Assembly (NCBI RefSeq): GCF_003387155.1
Contig: NZ_QUMT01000004.1
Coordinates: 62,001 to 126,000, forward strand
Direction: 5' to 3'
DNA length: 64,000 nt
DNA from: Roseateles depolymerans
Lineage (GTDB): Bacteria; Pseudomonadota; Gammaproteobacteria; Burkholderiales; Burkholderiaceae_C
Below the pieces are notes generated by a model, which was given only the letters and a program-made list of their open reading frames with translations, searched no databases and was not told where the DNA came from. Numbering within the stretch: position 1 is the first letter of the stretch; each line of letters begins with the position of its first letter. Of the stretch, positions 1 through 8,559 are shown piece after piece. The translations under genes and the position numbers were made by a program.

Positions 1-236
1 TGGCCGTTCGGGCCGGTGATGCGCAGCGTGTCCAGCTTCAGGGCCCGTTCGAAGTTGAACAGGTCTTCCGACACGGCGGCGTCCACCGACACCACGCCAT
101 CGCGGCCGGTGACATTGGCGGTGTTGGGCAACAGCCAGGTCATGTGGGCGCTGGCCGACAGCGGCAACAGCAGCGCAGTGGCCAGGGCCAGCGGGGACAG
201 GCGGGCCAGGACAGCAGGGGTCGAGAAAGTCTTCAT
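1..236 (-). CDS. DUF4198 domain-containing protein, N-terminal part (cut by window edge)
   Basis: The minus-strand frame opens with an ATG at 234-236 and stays open to the window edge, so only about 78 residues are visible. A hydrophobic N-terminus ending in SASAHMTWLLP looks like a Sec signal peptide followed by the HMTWLLPN start typical of DUF4198 (CbiK/NikM-like periplasmic) proteins. It is the last visible gene of the iron operon that begins with the Fiu-like receptor at 4715. The set receptor, PiuC dioxygenase, PepSY protein, DUF2271, DUF4198 recurs in proteobacteria. The biochemical role of the family is not settled; a periplasmic role in metal handling is inferred from the company it keeps. 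Confidence 0.75.
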   Translation of the reverse strand, partial: MKTFSTPAVLARLSPLALATALLLPLSASAHMTWLLPNTANVTGRDGVVSVDAAVSEDLFNFERALKLDTLRITGPNG

Positions 237-256
237 GGAGGGCTCCTCAGTTCGTC

Positions 257-799
257 TCAGGGCTTGGCCGTGAATTCCAGGGCGCCGAGCTCGTGCTCGC
301 CTTGCGCCGCAGCCTTTTGCGCCGACTTGATCGGCCAGGTCAGCGGCAGACGCTGCACTTCGCGGCCGCCGGCTTCGCGGCTGGACTCCACGACGATCTC
401 GTAGTTGCCCGCCGGCAGGTTGGCCAGGCTCGGGTGGTTGTCCAGGCTGATCACCTGCTCGCCGGGCGCGCGGGTGGCGCCGCTGATGCCGTCGGCCGGC
501 ACCGTCAGGTTGCGGCCGCCCTGGCGCCACCACTGGCGCATGTCCCGCAGCCATTTCGTGCCGCCGTTGTTGGGTTTCTTCAGGTCATACCAGACGGCCA
601 GCTGGGCCACGGCCGGACCCGATTCGCCGGCCTTTTCCAGCCAGACCGCCACATAGGGGCGGTGGTATTCAGCGACGTTGAGCCGGGGAATTTCCAGCTT
701 GAGCTGCGCGGTGGCGGCCCAGGCGGACGATCCGGCGGCCAGGGTGCCAAGGGCGCCGAGCGCAACGAGAGAGTGACGGGTGGTGGGATTCATGGTCAT
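257..799 (-). CDS. DUF2271 domain-containing periplasmic protein
   Basis: A 180-residue protein with a signal peptide (hydrophobic stretch ending SSAWAA), followed by the DUF2271 signature: LKLEIPR, NVAEYHRPYVAVWLE, LAVWYD, and KWLRDMRQWWR. It matches the family in length and ends with a beta-rich domain (LPAGNYEIVVESSREAGGRE). Function is unknown; it is normally found between a PepSY membrane protein and a DUF4198 protein in iron-regulated operons, as here. The start could be 799 (MTMNP), 793 (MNP) or 823; I chose 799 because the signal peptide then has a normal length. No strong ribosome binding site separates these choices. Confidence 0.85.
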   Translation of the reverse strand: MTMNPTTRHSLVALGALGTLAAGSSAWAATAQLKLEIPRLNVAEYHRPYVAVWLEKAGESGPAVAQLAVWYDLKKPNNGGTKWLRDMRQWWRQGGRNLTVPADGISGATRAPGEQVISLDNHPSLANLPAGNYEIVVESSREAGGREVQRLPLTWPIKSAQKAAAQGEHELGALEFTAKP

Positions 800-974
800 C
801 GTTCGTGGTGCTTGATTCAACAAGGGTGGAGGCTTGCAGGAGCCCTGGCGGCGGCTGGGCGGACTGGAGTTGTCGCGGATGGGTGTTGCTGGCGTGTGTG
901 TGGGGTCTTGATGTCGGGGGGCTTGCGGGTGGCTGGTGGCTTGCTGGGCGGCTGGTGGCTCCGGTCGCTACGGA

Positions 975-1679
975 TCAGTGCATGAACAGGAGCGCCAGCA
1001 GCGCCGGAATCAGAAAGCCCAGACCCACGATCGGCCAGGTGGTGGGCCGGCTGACCGCATGGAACTTCAGGATCAGCAGACCGGTGATCGAGAACAGCAG
1101 GCAGGCGACCGCGAAGAGATCCAGGAACCAGCTCCACGCCACGCCCGCATGGCGGCCCTTGTGCAGGTCGTTGAGATAGGAGATCCAGCCGCGATCGGTG
1201 TCCTCGTATTCAACCTCTCCGGTGCCGCGGTCGATGCGCACCCAGGCGTCCCCACCGGGCCGAGGCATGGAGAGATAGATCTCGTCGCGCGACCATTCGG
1301 CCTCGCGGTCATCGATCCTGCGGCCCAGGGTGTTGGTGAGCCAGTCGCGCAGGGGGGTGGGCAGCGCGGCCTTGTGGTCCTGGGTGTGGCGGGACGTCGG
1401 GGCGGGGGCCTGTGCCTGTGGCTGTGCCTGTGCTTGGGTCGGAGCAGATGCAGCGGCGTCCGGGTCCAGCGCGGCGAGCAACTCCGGCGGCAACTGCGCC
1501 TGCCGGTTCACCACTGTCGGCGTGGCCTCGATGCTCGACGCGTGGTTGAGCGTGATGCCGGTGGCAGCAAACAGCAGCATGCCGATCAGGCACAGAGCGG
1601 AGCTGATCCAGTGCCATTGGTGCAGCGTCTTGAGCCAGGCCGAGCGGGAGGCGTTGGATCGTGGCATCTCTTGCGACAT
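975..1679 (-). CDS. PepSY-associated TM helix domain protein
   Basis: A 234-residue inner-membrane protein. A first membrane helix follows LKTLHQWHWISS (residues about 18-50), a periplasmic region contains the HASSIEA segment and a Pro/Gln/Ala-rich linker, then a PepSY-like stretch (EIYLSMPRPGGDAWVRIDRGTGEVEYED), and two C-terminal helices. This is the PepSY_TM architecture of small flavin-reductase-like membrane proteins linked to siderophore uptake, where a ferric reductase role has been suggested. The start codon overlaps the stop of the upstream dioxygenase gene (TGATG at 1677-1681), which indicates translational coupling inside the iron operon. Confidence 0.85.
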   Translation of the reverse strand: MSQEMPRSNASRSAWLKTLHQWHWISSALCLIGMLLFAATGITLNHASSIEATPTVVNRQAQLPPELLAALDPDAAASAPTQAQAQPQAQAPAPTSRHTQDHKAALPTPLRDWLTNTLGRRIDDREAEWSRDEIYLSMPRPGGDAWVRIDRGTGEVEYEDTDRGWISYLNDLHKGRHAGVAWSWFLDLFAVACLLFSITGLLILKFHAVSRPTTWPIVGLGFLIPALLALLFMH

Positions 1680-2359
1680 CAGGTCTCAGCCCAGAGGCGC
1701 AGCAGGTTGTGATAGTGGCTGGTCAGGGTGGTCGTCTCGGCGTTGTCGCCCAGGGTCGCCCGCAGGCGCTGGATGGTCTGGTCCAGCTCGAACAGCATGT
1801 GGCGCTGCCAGTCCTGGCGGATCATGCTCTGGGTCCAGAAGAACGAACACACGCGTGCGCCGCGGGTCACCGGCATCACCCGGTGCAGGCTGGTGCTGGC
1901 GTAGACCACCATGTCGCCCGCCGGCAGCTTGACCTCATGGGTGCCGTAGGTGTCCACCACCTCGAGCTCCCCCCCGTCGTATTCCTCCGGCTCGCAGAGG
2001 AACAGCGTGGTGGACACGTCGCTGCGCAGCGGCTGCGGCGTGCCCTGCTGGCGCATGATGGCGCCGTCCACATGGAAGCCATAGTGCTCGCCACCTTCGT
2101 AGCGATTGAACAGCGGCGCCAGCGTTCGCAGCGGCAAGGCGGCCGACAGGAACAGCGGATGGCGCGACAGCACCTGCTGGATGTGCTCCCCGATCTGCCG
2201 TGCCGCCGGATGGTCCACCGGCAGCTGCCGGTTCTGCTTGACCCGTGCGCCCTGCTCGCCAACGGTGGCGCGGCCATCGGTCCAGTCGGCGGCGTCCAGC
2301 AGGCGGCGCATCTCGCGCACGTCCTGTTTGCTGAGCACTTCGGGAATATGAAGAAGCAT
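1679..2359 (-). CDS. piuC: Fe(II)/2-oxoglutarate dioxygenase, PiuC/YbiX family
   Basis: A 226-residue PKHD-type hydroxylase. The Fe(II)-binding triad is visible as H96-x-D98 (in YGFHVDG) and H159 (in STSLHRV), with R169 (TRGAR) as the expected 2-oxoglutarate anchor. Length and sequence match the YbiX/PiuC family, whose genes usually lie beside TonB-dependent catecholate siderophore receptors, as here. The natural substrate is not established; a modification that helps siderophore use is a common inference. It sits 82 bp downstream of the receptor gene, behind a strong intercistronic stem-loop, and its stop overlaps the next start. Confidence 0.93.
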   Translation of the reverse strand: MLLHIPEVLSKQDVREMRRLLDAADWTDGRATVGEQGARVKQNRQLPVDHPAARQIGEHIQQVLSRHPLFLSAALPLRTLAPLFNRYEGGEHYGFHVDGAIMRQQGTPQPLRSDVSTTLFLCEPEEYDGGELEVVDTYGTHEVKLPAGDMVVYASTSLHRVMPVTRGARVCSFFWTQSMIRQDWQRHMLFELDQTIQRLRATLGDNAETTTLTSHYHNLLRLWAET

Positions 2360-2382
2360 GTCGGTCTCGGTCTTGAATGCCC

Positions 2383-2423
2383 GCAGGCCCGCCCGCCCCT
2401 CGAGCGGGGCGGAACGGGCCTGC
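2383..2423 (-). other. Intercistronic stem-loop between siderophore receptor and piuC
   Basis: Outer arms GCAGGCCCG (2383-2391) and CGGGCCTGC (2415-2423) are perfectly complementary, and inner arms CCGCCCC (2393-2399) and GGGGCGG (2406-2412) pair inside them. No T-run follows on the minus strand, so a simple intrinsic terminator is less likely than an mRNA-processing or 3'-end stabilising structure that would raise receptor expression relative to the downstream genes. Confidence 0.55.
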
Positions 2424-2441
2424 TACCCTACACCATGCGGA

Positions 2442-4715
2442 TCAGAAGCCGAAGTTGGCCGTCAGCATCGTGGTGCGCGGGGCTCCCAGGCCTACACGCA
2501 CGCCGCCGTTGTTCAGGGAGGACATGTACTGCTTGTCGAGCAGGTTGGTGACGTTGAGCTGCAGGTTGACGTTCTTGTTCACGCGGTAGGCGGCCATGGC
2601 GTTGACCACGGTATACGCGGGCAGTGCGGCCAGACCGGTGCTGGGAGCGGCCGCCACCGTGATGACACGTTTTTGCTCGGCGGTGTGGCTGACGCCGCCA
2701 CCGAAGGTGAAGTCACCCCACTGGTACGACGTCCACAGCGTCGCGGACCACTTCGGCGACCAGCGGACACCGTCGGTGATCGTCTGGACACCAGTCGTGG
2801 TGTTCACGCTGCGCTGGTTGATCTGCTTGGTGTTCATCGTCTGCACACCGGCGGTGATCTGCCAGAAGTTGGTCAGTTGACCGACCGCGGCCAGCTCAAT
2901 GCCTTCCACCCGGGTCTTGCCGCCCTGGGTGGCGACGTTGGTGACCGGATCCACGCTGACCTGGCCATCGTTCTCGCTGCGATACAGCGCGGCCGTGAGG
3001 TTCAGGCGCTTGTTCAGCAGATCCCACTTGGTGCCGACTTCATAGTTCTTGGCTTCCTGCGGGTCGGAGGCCGTCGCGTTCTGGCCGGATGCGGCCAGCG
3101 TGAAATTACTGCCGCCCGGGGGCAGGATGGAATTGGCGGCGGCGGCGTACACCGTGCCGTTGTCCGCCAGCTTGTAGAGCAGCGCGGTGTTCCAGCTGGT
3201 CACCCACTTGCCGGCGTTGAACGACGCGGTGGCGGTGGCGTACTTGCTGGTGTAGTGATCGGTGCGCAGGCCCAGAGTCAGCTTGAGCGCATCCGTCAGG
3301 GACACCGTGTCCAGGGCGTAGATGGCCTGAGTCGTCGTGCTGCCGGACGTGTCACCGGCCGGGTTGCGCACCGACCCGCCCAGGTCCACGTACGGGTTGG
3401 GGTTGTAGAGGTTCGCGGCCGGGACGGCGCTCTGGCCGGTCGGCGGCGTGGCGGTGAAAGCCTTGTTGTCCTGGCTTTCGTAAGTCAGCTCAATGCCGGT
3501 GGCCAGATCATGCTTCACACCAGCGGTGGTGAAGCTGGTGCTCAGGCTGGTCTGGTTGGTCAGGATCTCGTTGGTCTGGTTGATGTGCTGACGCGAGCGG
3601 CTGATCGTCCAGGTGTTCGGATCCGCTGGGGTGACGGCGGTGATATTGATGATGCCGGTGACCGTGCGGTCCATGTAGGTGCGACCGTATCGCGCGATGT
3701 TGCGCACCGTGGTGCCGCCGCCCAGGTCCATCTCCAGCTTGGTGGTGACCATGTCGGCCTTCACGTCCTCGTAGTCGTGGACGCTGCCATAGAAGTTGCT
3801 GGTGTCCACTTTACGGGCGGACAGGAGCGCACTGCGGGCCGGCTCGGTGACGGTGGCAGCCAGGCTGTAGCCCGGCCAGCCGATGGCCGGAATGCCGCCG
3901 TCAGGCAGGTTGTTCTGGCGGATGTGCTGCGAGTAGAGATAGAAACGGGTGGGTGTGCCCAGGCCAAAGGCCACCGACGGGGCCAGGCCGTAAGTCTTCT
4001 TCTTGACCACGTCGCGGCCCGGCACGCCGGAGTCTTCCCAAACGGCATTCAGGCGCACGGCCGTGCCTTCGGCCAGCTTCTGGTTCACATCCACCGAGGC
4101 GCGCTTGCGGTCGGCGGTGCCCACGGTCGCGGTGCCTTCGATGAAGGAATCCGCCTGCGGCAGCTTGCTGATCAGGTTGATGTAGCCGGCGCTGGCGGCA
4201 CGGCCGGTGTCGGCACCGGCGGGGCCCTTCACCACTTCGATCTGTTCGGTGTTGAACACGTCGCGGGTCACGGCGCCCAGGTCGCGGATGCCATCCACAA
4301 AGGTGGAGGTGCTGGCGGAGAAACCGCGCATCTGGAAGGTGTCACCGGCGGAGGTGTTGCCGTTCTCGCCCAGCTGCATGGTGATGCCCGGGGTGTTCTG
4401 CAGCGCGTCCATCAGCGACACGGCGCCCTGCTCGCGCAGCACTTCCTTGCGGATCACCTGGATGGTCTTGGGCGTTTCCAGCAGCGGCTGCGTCAGCTTG
4501 GACGAGGCGCTCTTGTCCACCTTGTAGTCAGAAGCGGCCGTTCCATCGACCCGCACGGTCGGCAGGAAGGTCGAGCTGCTGGTCGAGGGGGTCGTCTCGG
4601 CCGCAGCGGGCGCCGGGGCCGGGTCGGCCTGGGCGACCATCGGAAGGGCAAAGGAAGCTGCCAGTGCCGCCAGCGGTGCCACCGCATGCTTGCGGCTCTT
4701 GATGTACGTAGCCAT
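2442..4715 (-). CDS. fiu: TonB-dependent catecholate siderophore receptor, Fiu type
   Basis: A 757-residue outer-membrane receptor. Signal peptide ends at MVAQADPAP, a TonB-box-like segment FLPTVRVDG follows, then the plug domain (LLETPKTIQVIRKEVLREQGA, MRGFSASTSTFVDGIRD, IEVVKGPAG) and a 22-strand barrel ending in the C-terminal aromatic motif MLTANFGF. The plug sequence resembles E. coli Fiu and PiuA, importers of ferric catecholates. I chose the ATG at 4715 rather than the longer frame to 4970 because it places the signal peptide at the N-terminus and has GGAG upstream. A Fur-like box lies about 165 bp upstream. It heads the operon with piuC, PepSY, DUF2271 and DUF4198. Confidence 0.93.
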   Translation of the reverse strand: MATYIKSRKHAVAPLAALAASFALPMVAQADPAPAPAAAETTPSTSSSTFLPTVRVDGTAASDYKVDKSASSKLTQPLLETPKTIQVIRKEVLREQGAVSLMDALQNTPGITMQLGENGNTSAGDTFQMRGFSASTSTFVDGIRDLGAVTRDVFNTEQIEVVKGPAGADTGRAASAGYINLISKLPQADSFIEGTATVGTADRKRASVDVNQKLAEGTAVRLNAVWEDSGVPGRDVVKKKTYGLAPSVAFGLGTPTRFYLYSQHIRQNNLPDGGIPAIGWPGYSLAATVTEPARSALLSARKVDTSNFYGSVHDYEDVKADMVTTKLEMDLGGGTTVRNIARYGRTYMDRTVTGIINITAVTPADPNTWTISRSRQHINQTNEILTNQTSLSTSFTTAGVKHDLATGIELTYESQDNKAFTATPPTGQSAVPAANLYNPNPYVDLGGSVRNPAGDTSGSTTTQAIYALDTVSLTDALKLTLGLRTDHYTSKYATATASFNAGKWVTSWNTALLYKLADNGTVYAAAANSILPPGGSNFTLAASGQNATASDPQEAKNYEVGTKWDLLNKRLNLTAALYRSENDGQVSVDPVTNVATQGGKTRVEGIELAAVGQLTNFWQITAGVQTMNTKQINQRSVNTTTGVQTITDGVRWSPKWSATLWTSYQWGDFTFGGGVSHTAEQKRVITVAAAPSTGLAALPAYTVVNAMAAYRVNKNVNLQLNVTNLLDKQYMSSLNNGGVRVGLGAPRTTMLTANFGF

Positions 4716-4879
4716 GAAGGAAGAGCTCCGAAATCTTGTCTGAATAGGGTCGATGGGCTCTGCTGGCTGCGTGGGGTGGTCGGCATTGGCGCTTGTCGGC
4801 GCACCTGATGCATCGGCCCCTCCCTGTCCACGACTGGCTGGCGGCAACTCGTTTCCGTCGCCGGATCCGAAAGCGCAGA

Positions 4880-4894
4880 TGCTAATTATTCGCA
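4880..4894 (-). promoter_or_regulatory. Fur box upstream of siderophore receptor
   Basis: The 15-base element tgctaattattcgca is a 7-1-7 inverted repeat (tgctaat / attcgca, six of seven positions complementary). It lies in the AT-richest part of the upstream region and is close to the Fur 7-1-7 consensus TGATAAT-N-ATTATCA. Repression by Fe-loaded Fur is expected for a siderophore receptor; this is inference from position and pattern. Confidence 0.7.
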
Positions 4895-4969
4895 TTTGGG
4901 TGGTCAAAGCCTTCCTGCCGGCCCTGACATCCGTTCGTGGTGGGCACACCACGAAATGATCCGGAAACA

Positions 4970-5007
4970 CGCTGCAAAAGAGAAACGGGCACCGCTGGGG
5001 TGCCCGT
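4970..5007 (-). terminator. Rho-independent terminator of terC
   Basis: Perfect 9-bp stem ACGGGCACC / GGTGCCCGT (4985-5007) followed on the minus strand by TTTCTCTTTTG. It lies 83 bp past the stop of the TerC gene, so it separates that gene from the iron operon. Confidence 0.85.
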
Positions 5008-5089
5008 TGTGAGGAGTGGGACGAGGGGCCGCAGCCCTGTCCTGACGCGGCCTAGGCCGCCGAATGGCTGGTTTTGCGGGGCTGGTCCG

Positions 5090-6070
5090 TCAGCCTTGCG
5101 TGTCGAGCTGCTCGCCCGCCTTCAGCTTGGGCGCGGTGCGCACACTCATGATCATCGTGACCGCCAGGATGCCGATCACCACCCCCAGCGAGATCAGCAC
5201 CGGGATCTTGATCACGTCGATCAGGATCATCTTGGTGCCGATGAACACCAGCACCAGCGCCAGGCCATAGCTGAGCAGATGGAACTTGGAGGCCATGGCC
5301 GACAGCAGGAAGTACATCGCCCGCAGGCCCAGGATGGCGAAGATGTTGGACGTCAGCACGATGAACGGGTCGGACGTGATGGCGAAGATGGCCGGGATGG
5401 AGTCCACGGCGAAGATCACGTCGGTCATGCCCACCAGAGCGATCACCAGCAACATCGGTGTGGCAATGCGCTTGCCGTTTTCGATGGTGAAGAACTTCTC
5501 GCCATCAAACTGCTTGCTCACCGGCATGATCTTGCGCAGCAGCTTCAGGGCCGGGTTGCTTTCCAGGTCTGGCTCCTGACCCGCCGCCCACCACATCTTG
5601 ATGCCGGTGACCAGCAGGAACACGCCGAACAGGTAGAGCACCCAGTGGAACTTGGCGATCAGCAGGCCGCCCACCAGGATCATCACCGTCCGCAGCACGA
5701 TGGCGCCGATGATGCCGATCATCAGCACCCGCTTCTGGAAGGCGCTGGGCACCGCGAAGTAGGTGAAGATCATCAGGAAGACAAAGATGTTGTCCACCGC
5801 CAGGGATTTCTCAATGAGATACCCGGTGATGAACTCCAGCGCTTTGGTATTGGCCAGCTCGGTGCTGCCGGTGCCGTCCCGCACCGCCCACCAGAGCAGT
5901 CCCATGAAGGCTACGCTCAAGGCCACCCAGACGATGGACCAATTCACCGCTTCCTTGACGGTGACGTCATGCGCGCCCTGTTTGCGCAGCACCACGAAGT
6001 CCAGGATGAGCGCCAGCACCACGATGCCGACGAACACTCCCCACAACCAGACAGGCACGATCGTGCTCAT
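5090..6070 (-). CDS. TerC family membrane protein (Alx type), manganese-riboswitch controlled
   Basis: A 326-residue integral membrane protein with about eight to nine helices. It carries the two TerC acidic membrane motifs: EKSLAVDNIFVFL in the first half and TDVIFAVDSIPAIFAI in the second, the expected inverted-repeat arrangement. Length and sequence fit the Alx branch of the family, now regarded as manganese exporters rather than tellurite resistance proteins. I chose ATG 6070 (MSTIVPVWLWG) because AAGGGGA sits just upstream and because the longer frame to 6262 runs through the riboswitch. The yybP-ykoY aptamer in the leader supports a manganese export role. Confidence 0.93.
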   Translation of the reverse strand: MSTIVPVWLWGVFVGIVVLALILDFVVLRKQGAHDVTVKEAVNWSIVWVALSVAFMGLLWWAVRDGTGSTELANTKALEFITGYLIEKSLAVDNIFVFLMIFTYFAVPSAFQKRVLMIGIIGAIVLRTVMILVGGLLIAKFHWVLYLFGVFLLVTGIKMWWAAGQEPDLESNPALKLLRKIMPVSKQFDGEKFFTIENGKRIATPMLLVIALVGMTDVIFAVDSIPAIFAITSDPFIVLTSNIFAILGLRAMYFLLSAMASKFHLLSYGLALVLVFIGTKMILIDVIKIPVLISLGVVIGILAVTMIMSVRTAPKLKAGEQLDTQG

Positions 6071-6077
6071 GAAATCC

Positions 6078-6178
6078 CCTTGCAAGCAGAGCGCCCATGA
6101 TGATGCGGCGCTCCGAGTGACACCAGTGCCTGTCCCCTGTGCGGGCCCAAGCGCTTCACGCCGAAAGGTCTTGCAAGG
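6078..6178 (-). promoter_or_regulatory. Predicted expression platform masking the terC ribosome binding site
   Basis: On the minus strand CCTTGCAAG (6170-6178), just inside the 3' side of the aptamer, is fully complementary to CTTGCAAGG (6078-6086), which contains the terC Shine-Dalgarno region. Pairing would hide the ribosome binding site in one conformation. A separate hairpin with GAGCGCC / GGCGCTC arms lies between them. The switching model is inference; the complementarity is seen directly. Confidence 0.55.
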
Positions 6179-6287
6179 CTGGCGATGGGACCGAGGCGTC
6201 CCCGCCAGGTGCAGCGTCCGGCTGTCCGCAGACAACGTATTGACGAATCGCTGCCGCGGCAAAACCGCGTGGCTACTCCCCTTTCGG
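6161..6287 (-). promoter_or_regulatory. yybP-ykoY manganese riboswitch
   Basis: Read on the minus strand, an 8-bp P1 helix is formed by CCGAAAGG (6280-6287) and CCTTTCGG (6161-6168). Inside it, next to P1, is GGGGAGTAGCC (6271-6281), the hallmark L1 sequence, and then GTCAATACGTTGTC (6231-6244), the second conserved block. This is the yybP-ykoY (Mn2+) aptamer arrangement, and it precedes a TerC/Alx gene, one of the classic targets of this riboswitch. A covariance-model search was not possible here. Confidence 0.88.
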
Positions 6288-6363
6288 AAGTTCGGATTAT
6301 GCGGATGGGTCGTCAGATTTCAATTCGGTTTTTTCTACGCTCAGCTCCCGGTATGCTGACGGT

Positions 6364-6720
6364 ATGAAGACCTTGATCCGTTGGTTGCTGCTGGCTGGCG
6401 CCCTGCTGCTGGTGGCTCATCTTTATCCTGGCGTCCAGGTGAAAAGTTTCACCACCGCGCTGATTGCGGCGCTGGTGCTGGGCCTGTTCAACACGCTGCT
6501 GCGGCCGGTGCTGGTGCTGCTGACGCTGCCGGTGACGCTGCTGACGCTGGGGCTGTTCCTGTTCGTCATCAACGCCTTGCTGTTCTGGGCGACGGCTTCG
6601 GTGCTGGACGGATTCACCGTGACCGGCTTCCCGGCTGCCTTGATTGGGTCGCTGATCTACAGCCTGTGCGGCATGGCGATCGATGTGCTGATGGAACGGC
6701 TGTTCCCGGACAGCGAGTGA
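6364..6720 (+). CDS. Phage holin family protein (four-helix small membrane protein)
   Basis: A 118-residue very hydrophobic protein with four predicted membrane helices and a short acidic tail (MERLFPDSE). The pattern GLFNTLLRPVLVLLTLPVTLLTLGLF in the second and third helices is typical of the Phage_holin_4_2 (DUF360) family of chromosomal small membrane proteins. Despite the family name there is no phage gene nearby, so a prophage origin is not supported. Function unknown. The gene is transcribed away from terC and is followed by a strong stem-loop. Confidence 0.88.
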   Translation: MKTLIRWLLLAGALLLVAHLYPGVQVKSFTTALIAALVLGLFNTLLRPVLVLLTLPVTLLTLGLFLFVINALLFWATASVLDGFTVTGFPAALIGSLIYSLCGMAIDVLMERLFPDSE

Positions 6721-6742
6721 CGGCCCTCGCCTCCCCAATGAA

Positions 6743-6775
6743 AAGGGCCTGCCGCGACACCGCTGGCAGGCCCTT
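6743..6775 (+). terminator. Terminator hairpin between convergent genes
   Basis: AAGGGCCTGCC and GGCAGGCCCTT form a perfect 11-bp stem (6743-6775) between the convergent small membrane protein gene and the M48 protease gene. Flanking AAAA on one side and TTGTGTATTTG on the other suggest it can serve both directions. Confidence 0.8.
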
Positions 6776-6822
6776 GTGTATTTGTCTGTGGTGAACGCCG
6801 CCGCGCCAGTGGCCCAAGACGT

Positions 6823-8511
6823 TCACTGCTCGGCGCCGGGCGGCACTCCGCGCGGGTACATCTCTGCCAGCATCTGGCGCCGTTCGTAGACCAGCGTGCG
6901 CAGGCGCGCATCGATGACGGAGGCCTCGATCTGATCGGAATCCCGGCCCCGCGACAGCCGCGACGCGGACCGCAGACGATCGATGGCCCCCACGATATCG
7001 CCCATCGCCGCACGTGCTTCTCCCTGCGCCCGCACCGACCGCAGCGGCTGATCGAGCTGCTGCCACAAGGGGGCGATTTCCTGCCACCCCAGCGCATCGT
7101 TGCCGTTGAGGCTGAGCCAGGTCTGCAGCGAATCGGCCACGGCCCGCTTGACCTCGGGCCGCTCATCGGCCTTGGCCAGCTCGGCCTTCATCATCAACAG
7201 CGGGCGGGACCGCTCGTCCTTCAGCGCTTCCAGGGCGGCCATGCCGGCGGCTGGTTTTCCGCGGGCGAGCTCGAACTCCGCATGCAGGTAGACCATCATG
7301 CGCTTGGCGCCGGCATCCGCGCCCAACATGCCGGCAATGGCGTCGGCCGTCTTGAGGGTGGTTTCTGCCCGGGAGAAGTCCCGCAGCTTGATCGATGCCA
7401 GCGCACTGGCGTAACGCGCGGCGAGTTGGTCCATCGGCGCGCCGCCCTGGCGCGCGCCCGCATCCAGCCCCTGCAGTTGACGCCAGGCCTCGGCGCGCTG
7501 ATCCATCAGCACCTTGGACCGGGCGGCCATCAGGGCATGTTCGGTGGTGCCCACCACACGCGTTTCACCGTTGGTGCCCAGACGCGCCCGGGCTTCACCG
7601 ATCCGCTCGCTGGTCAGCGGGTGGCTGCGCAGATAGGGATAGGAGCCGGAGTCCATCAGGTGATAGGCCTGCTCCATGCGTTCGAACATGCTGGCCATGC
7701 CGGCAGGCGCGTAGCCGGCCTGGGTCATCACCTGGAAACCGACGCGGTCTGCTTCCCGCTCCATGTCCCGCGAGAAGTTCAGCGAGGCCTGTGCGGCCGC
7801 GGCCTGGCTGCCCAGCACCGCGGCCTGGACACCGTCCGTGCTGCGGCTGCGGGCGGCGGCCAGGATGCCCAGGATCATGCCGGCGGTGGCCAGCAAGGAG
7901 TTGCGAGACTCCCCGATATAGCTGCGGGCAATGTGCCGCTGCGTGACGTGGGAGAGTTCGTGGCCCAGCACCGAGGCCAGCTCATCCCGCGCGCCCGTCA
8001 TGGAGATCAAGCCCAGATGCACCCCGATGTAGCCGCCGGGGAGCGCAAACGCGTTGACCGACTTGTCCCGCACCAGGAAGACCTCCCAGGCGAAGCGGTC
8101 GGACGTGTCGTCGCTGATGTTGCCCAGCTTGCGCGCGGCCTGCACCAGTGGACTGAAGGTGCCCTGCACGTATTCGAGCAGCAGCGGGTCATCGAGGTAG
8201 TCGGGGTCGGGACGGATCTGGCGCATGACCTGATCCCCCAGCTTCTTTTCCGCGCTGATGCTCACTTCGGCCGACACCGAGTCCCCCAACGCCGGCAGGT
8301 TGACCTGGGCCCAGGCGCTTGGGGTGACGCTCTGGGTCAGCAGCGCGGCACCGAGCAGCGCGGCTAGGCAGCGCCGGAGCGGTCGCACCGGCTCACGCCG
8401 CGACGCTGGCGGGCAGACCGCGCCCGTGTCATGACGCCCCGCATCACGGCGGGCGGTGGGACCGATAGCATTCACTTGCTTCAAGGCATCTCCAAGACCA
8501 CGATCTATCAT
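6823..8511 (-). CDS. M48 family periplasmic metalloprotease with TPR region (BepA-like)
   Basis: A 562-residue exported zinc protease. The HExxH motif is H184-E-L-S-H188 ([11 protein letters not shown]), and a second conserved acidic motif [12 protein letters not shown] supplies the third zinc ligand. The C-terminal half is alpha-helical and TPR-like. This is the architecture of BepA/YfgC, a chaperone-protease for outer-membrane proteins. A signal peptide spans roughly residues 44-68 ([13 protein letters not shown]...SAWAQ). The 41 residues before it are unusual, so a GTG start at 8386-8388 (VRPLRRC) may be the true one. The gene is divergent from moaC. Confidence 0.9.
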   Translation of the reverse strand: MIDRGLGDALKQVNAIGPTARRDAGRHDTGAVCPPASRREPVRPLRRCLAALLGAALLTQSVTPSAWAQVNLPALGDSVSAEVSISAEKKLGDQVMRQIRPDPDYLDDPLLLEYVQGTFSPLVQAARKLGNISDDTSDRFAWEVFLVRDKSVNAFALPGGYIGVHLGLISMTGARDELASVLGHELSHVTQRHIARSYIGESRNSLLATAGMILGILAAARSRSTDGVQAAVLGSQAAAAQASLNFSRDMEREADRVGFQVMTQAGYAPAGMASMFERMEQAYHLMDSGSYPYLRSHPLTSERIGEARARLGTNGETRVVGTTEHALMAARSKVLMDQRAEAWRQLQGLDAGARQGGAPMDQLAARYASALASIKLRDFSRAETTLKTADAIAGMLGADAGAKRMMVYLHAEFELARGKPAAGMAALEALKDERSRPLLMMKAELAKADERPEVKRAVADSLQTWLSLNGNDALGWQEIAPLWQQLDQPLRSVRAQGEARAAMGDIVGAIDRLRSASRLSRGRDSDQIEASVIDARLRTLVYERRQMLAEMYPRGVPPGAEQ

Positions 8512-8559
8512 GGCGCCATTCTGGTTTCCCGATTGTTGCCCTTGTGGCGCTACCCACGC

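Larger units (their letters stand above)
4716..5089. other. Intergenic region: Fur-box promoter of iron operon and terC terminator
   Basis: These 374 bases hold the leader and Fur-like operator of the minus-strand siderophore receptor (4880-4894) and the terminator of the minus-strand terC gene (4985-5007). I see no gene. Confidence 0.7.

Noticed and set aside
2358-4808. Long open frame on the plus strand opposite the siderophore receptor
   Set aside because: It mirrors the receptor codons because of strong GC bias at third positions. It has no family motif and the opposite strand has a clear TonB receptor.
5090-6070. TerC as a tellurite resistance determinant
   Set aside because: No other ter genes are nearby, and the manganese riboswitch points to manganese export.
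6364-6720. Holin-family gene as evidence for a prophage
   Set aside because: No integrase, structural or lysis genes are nearby; the DUF360 family is common in chromosomes.
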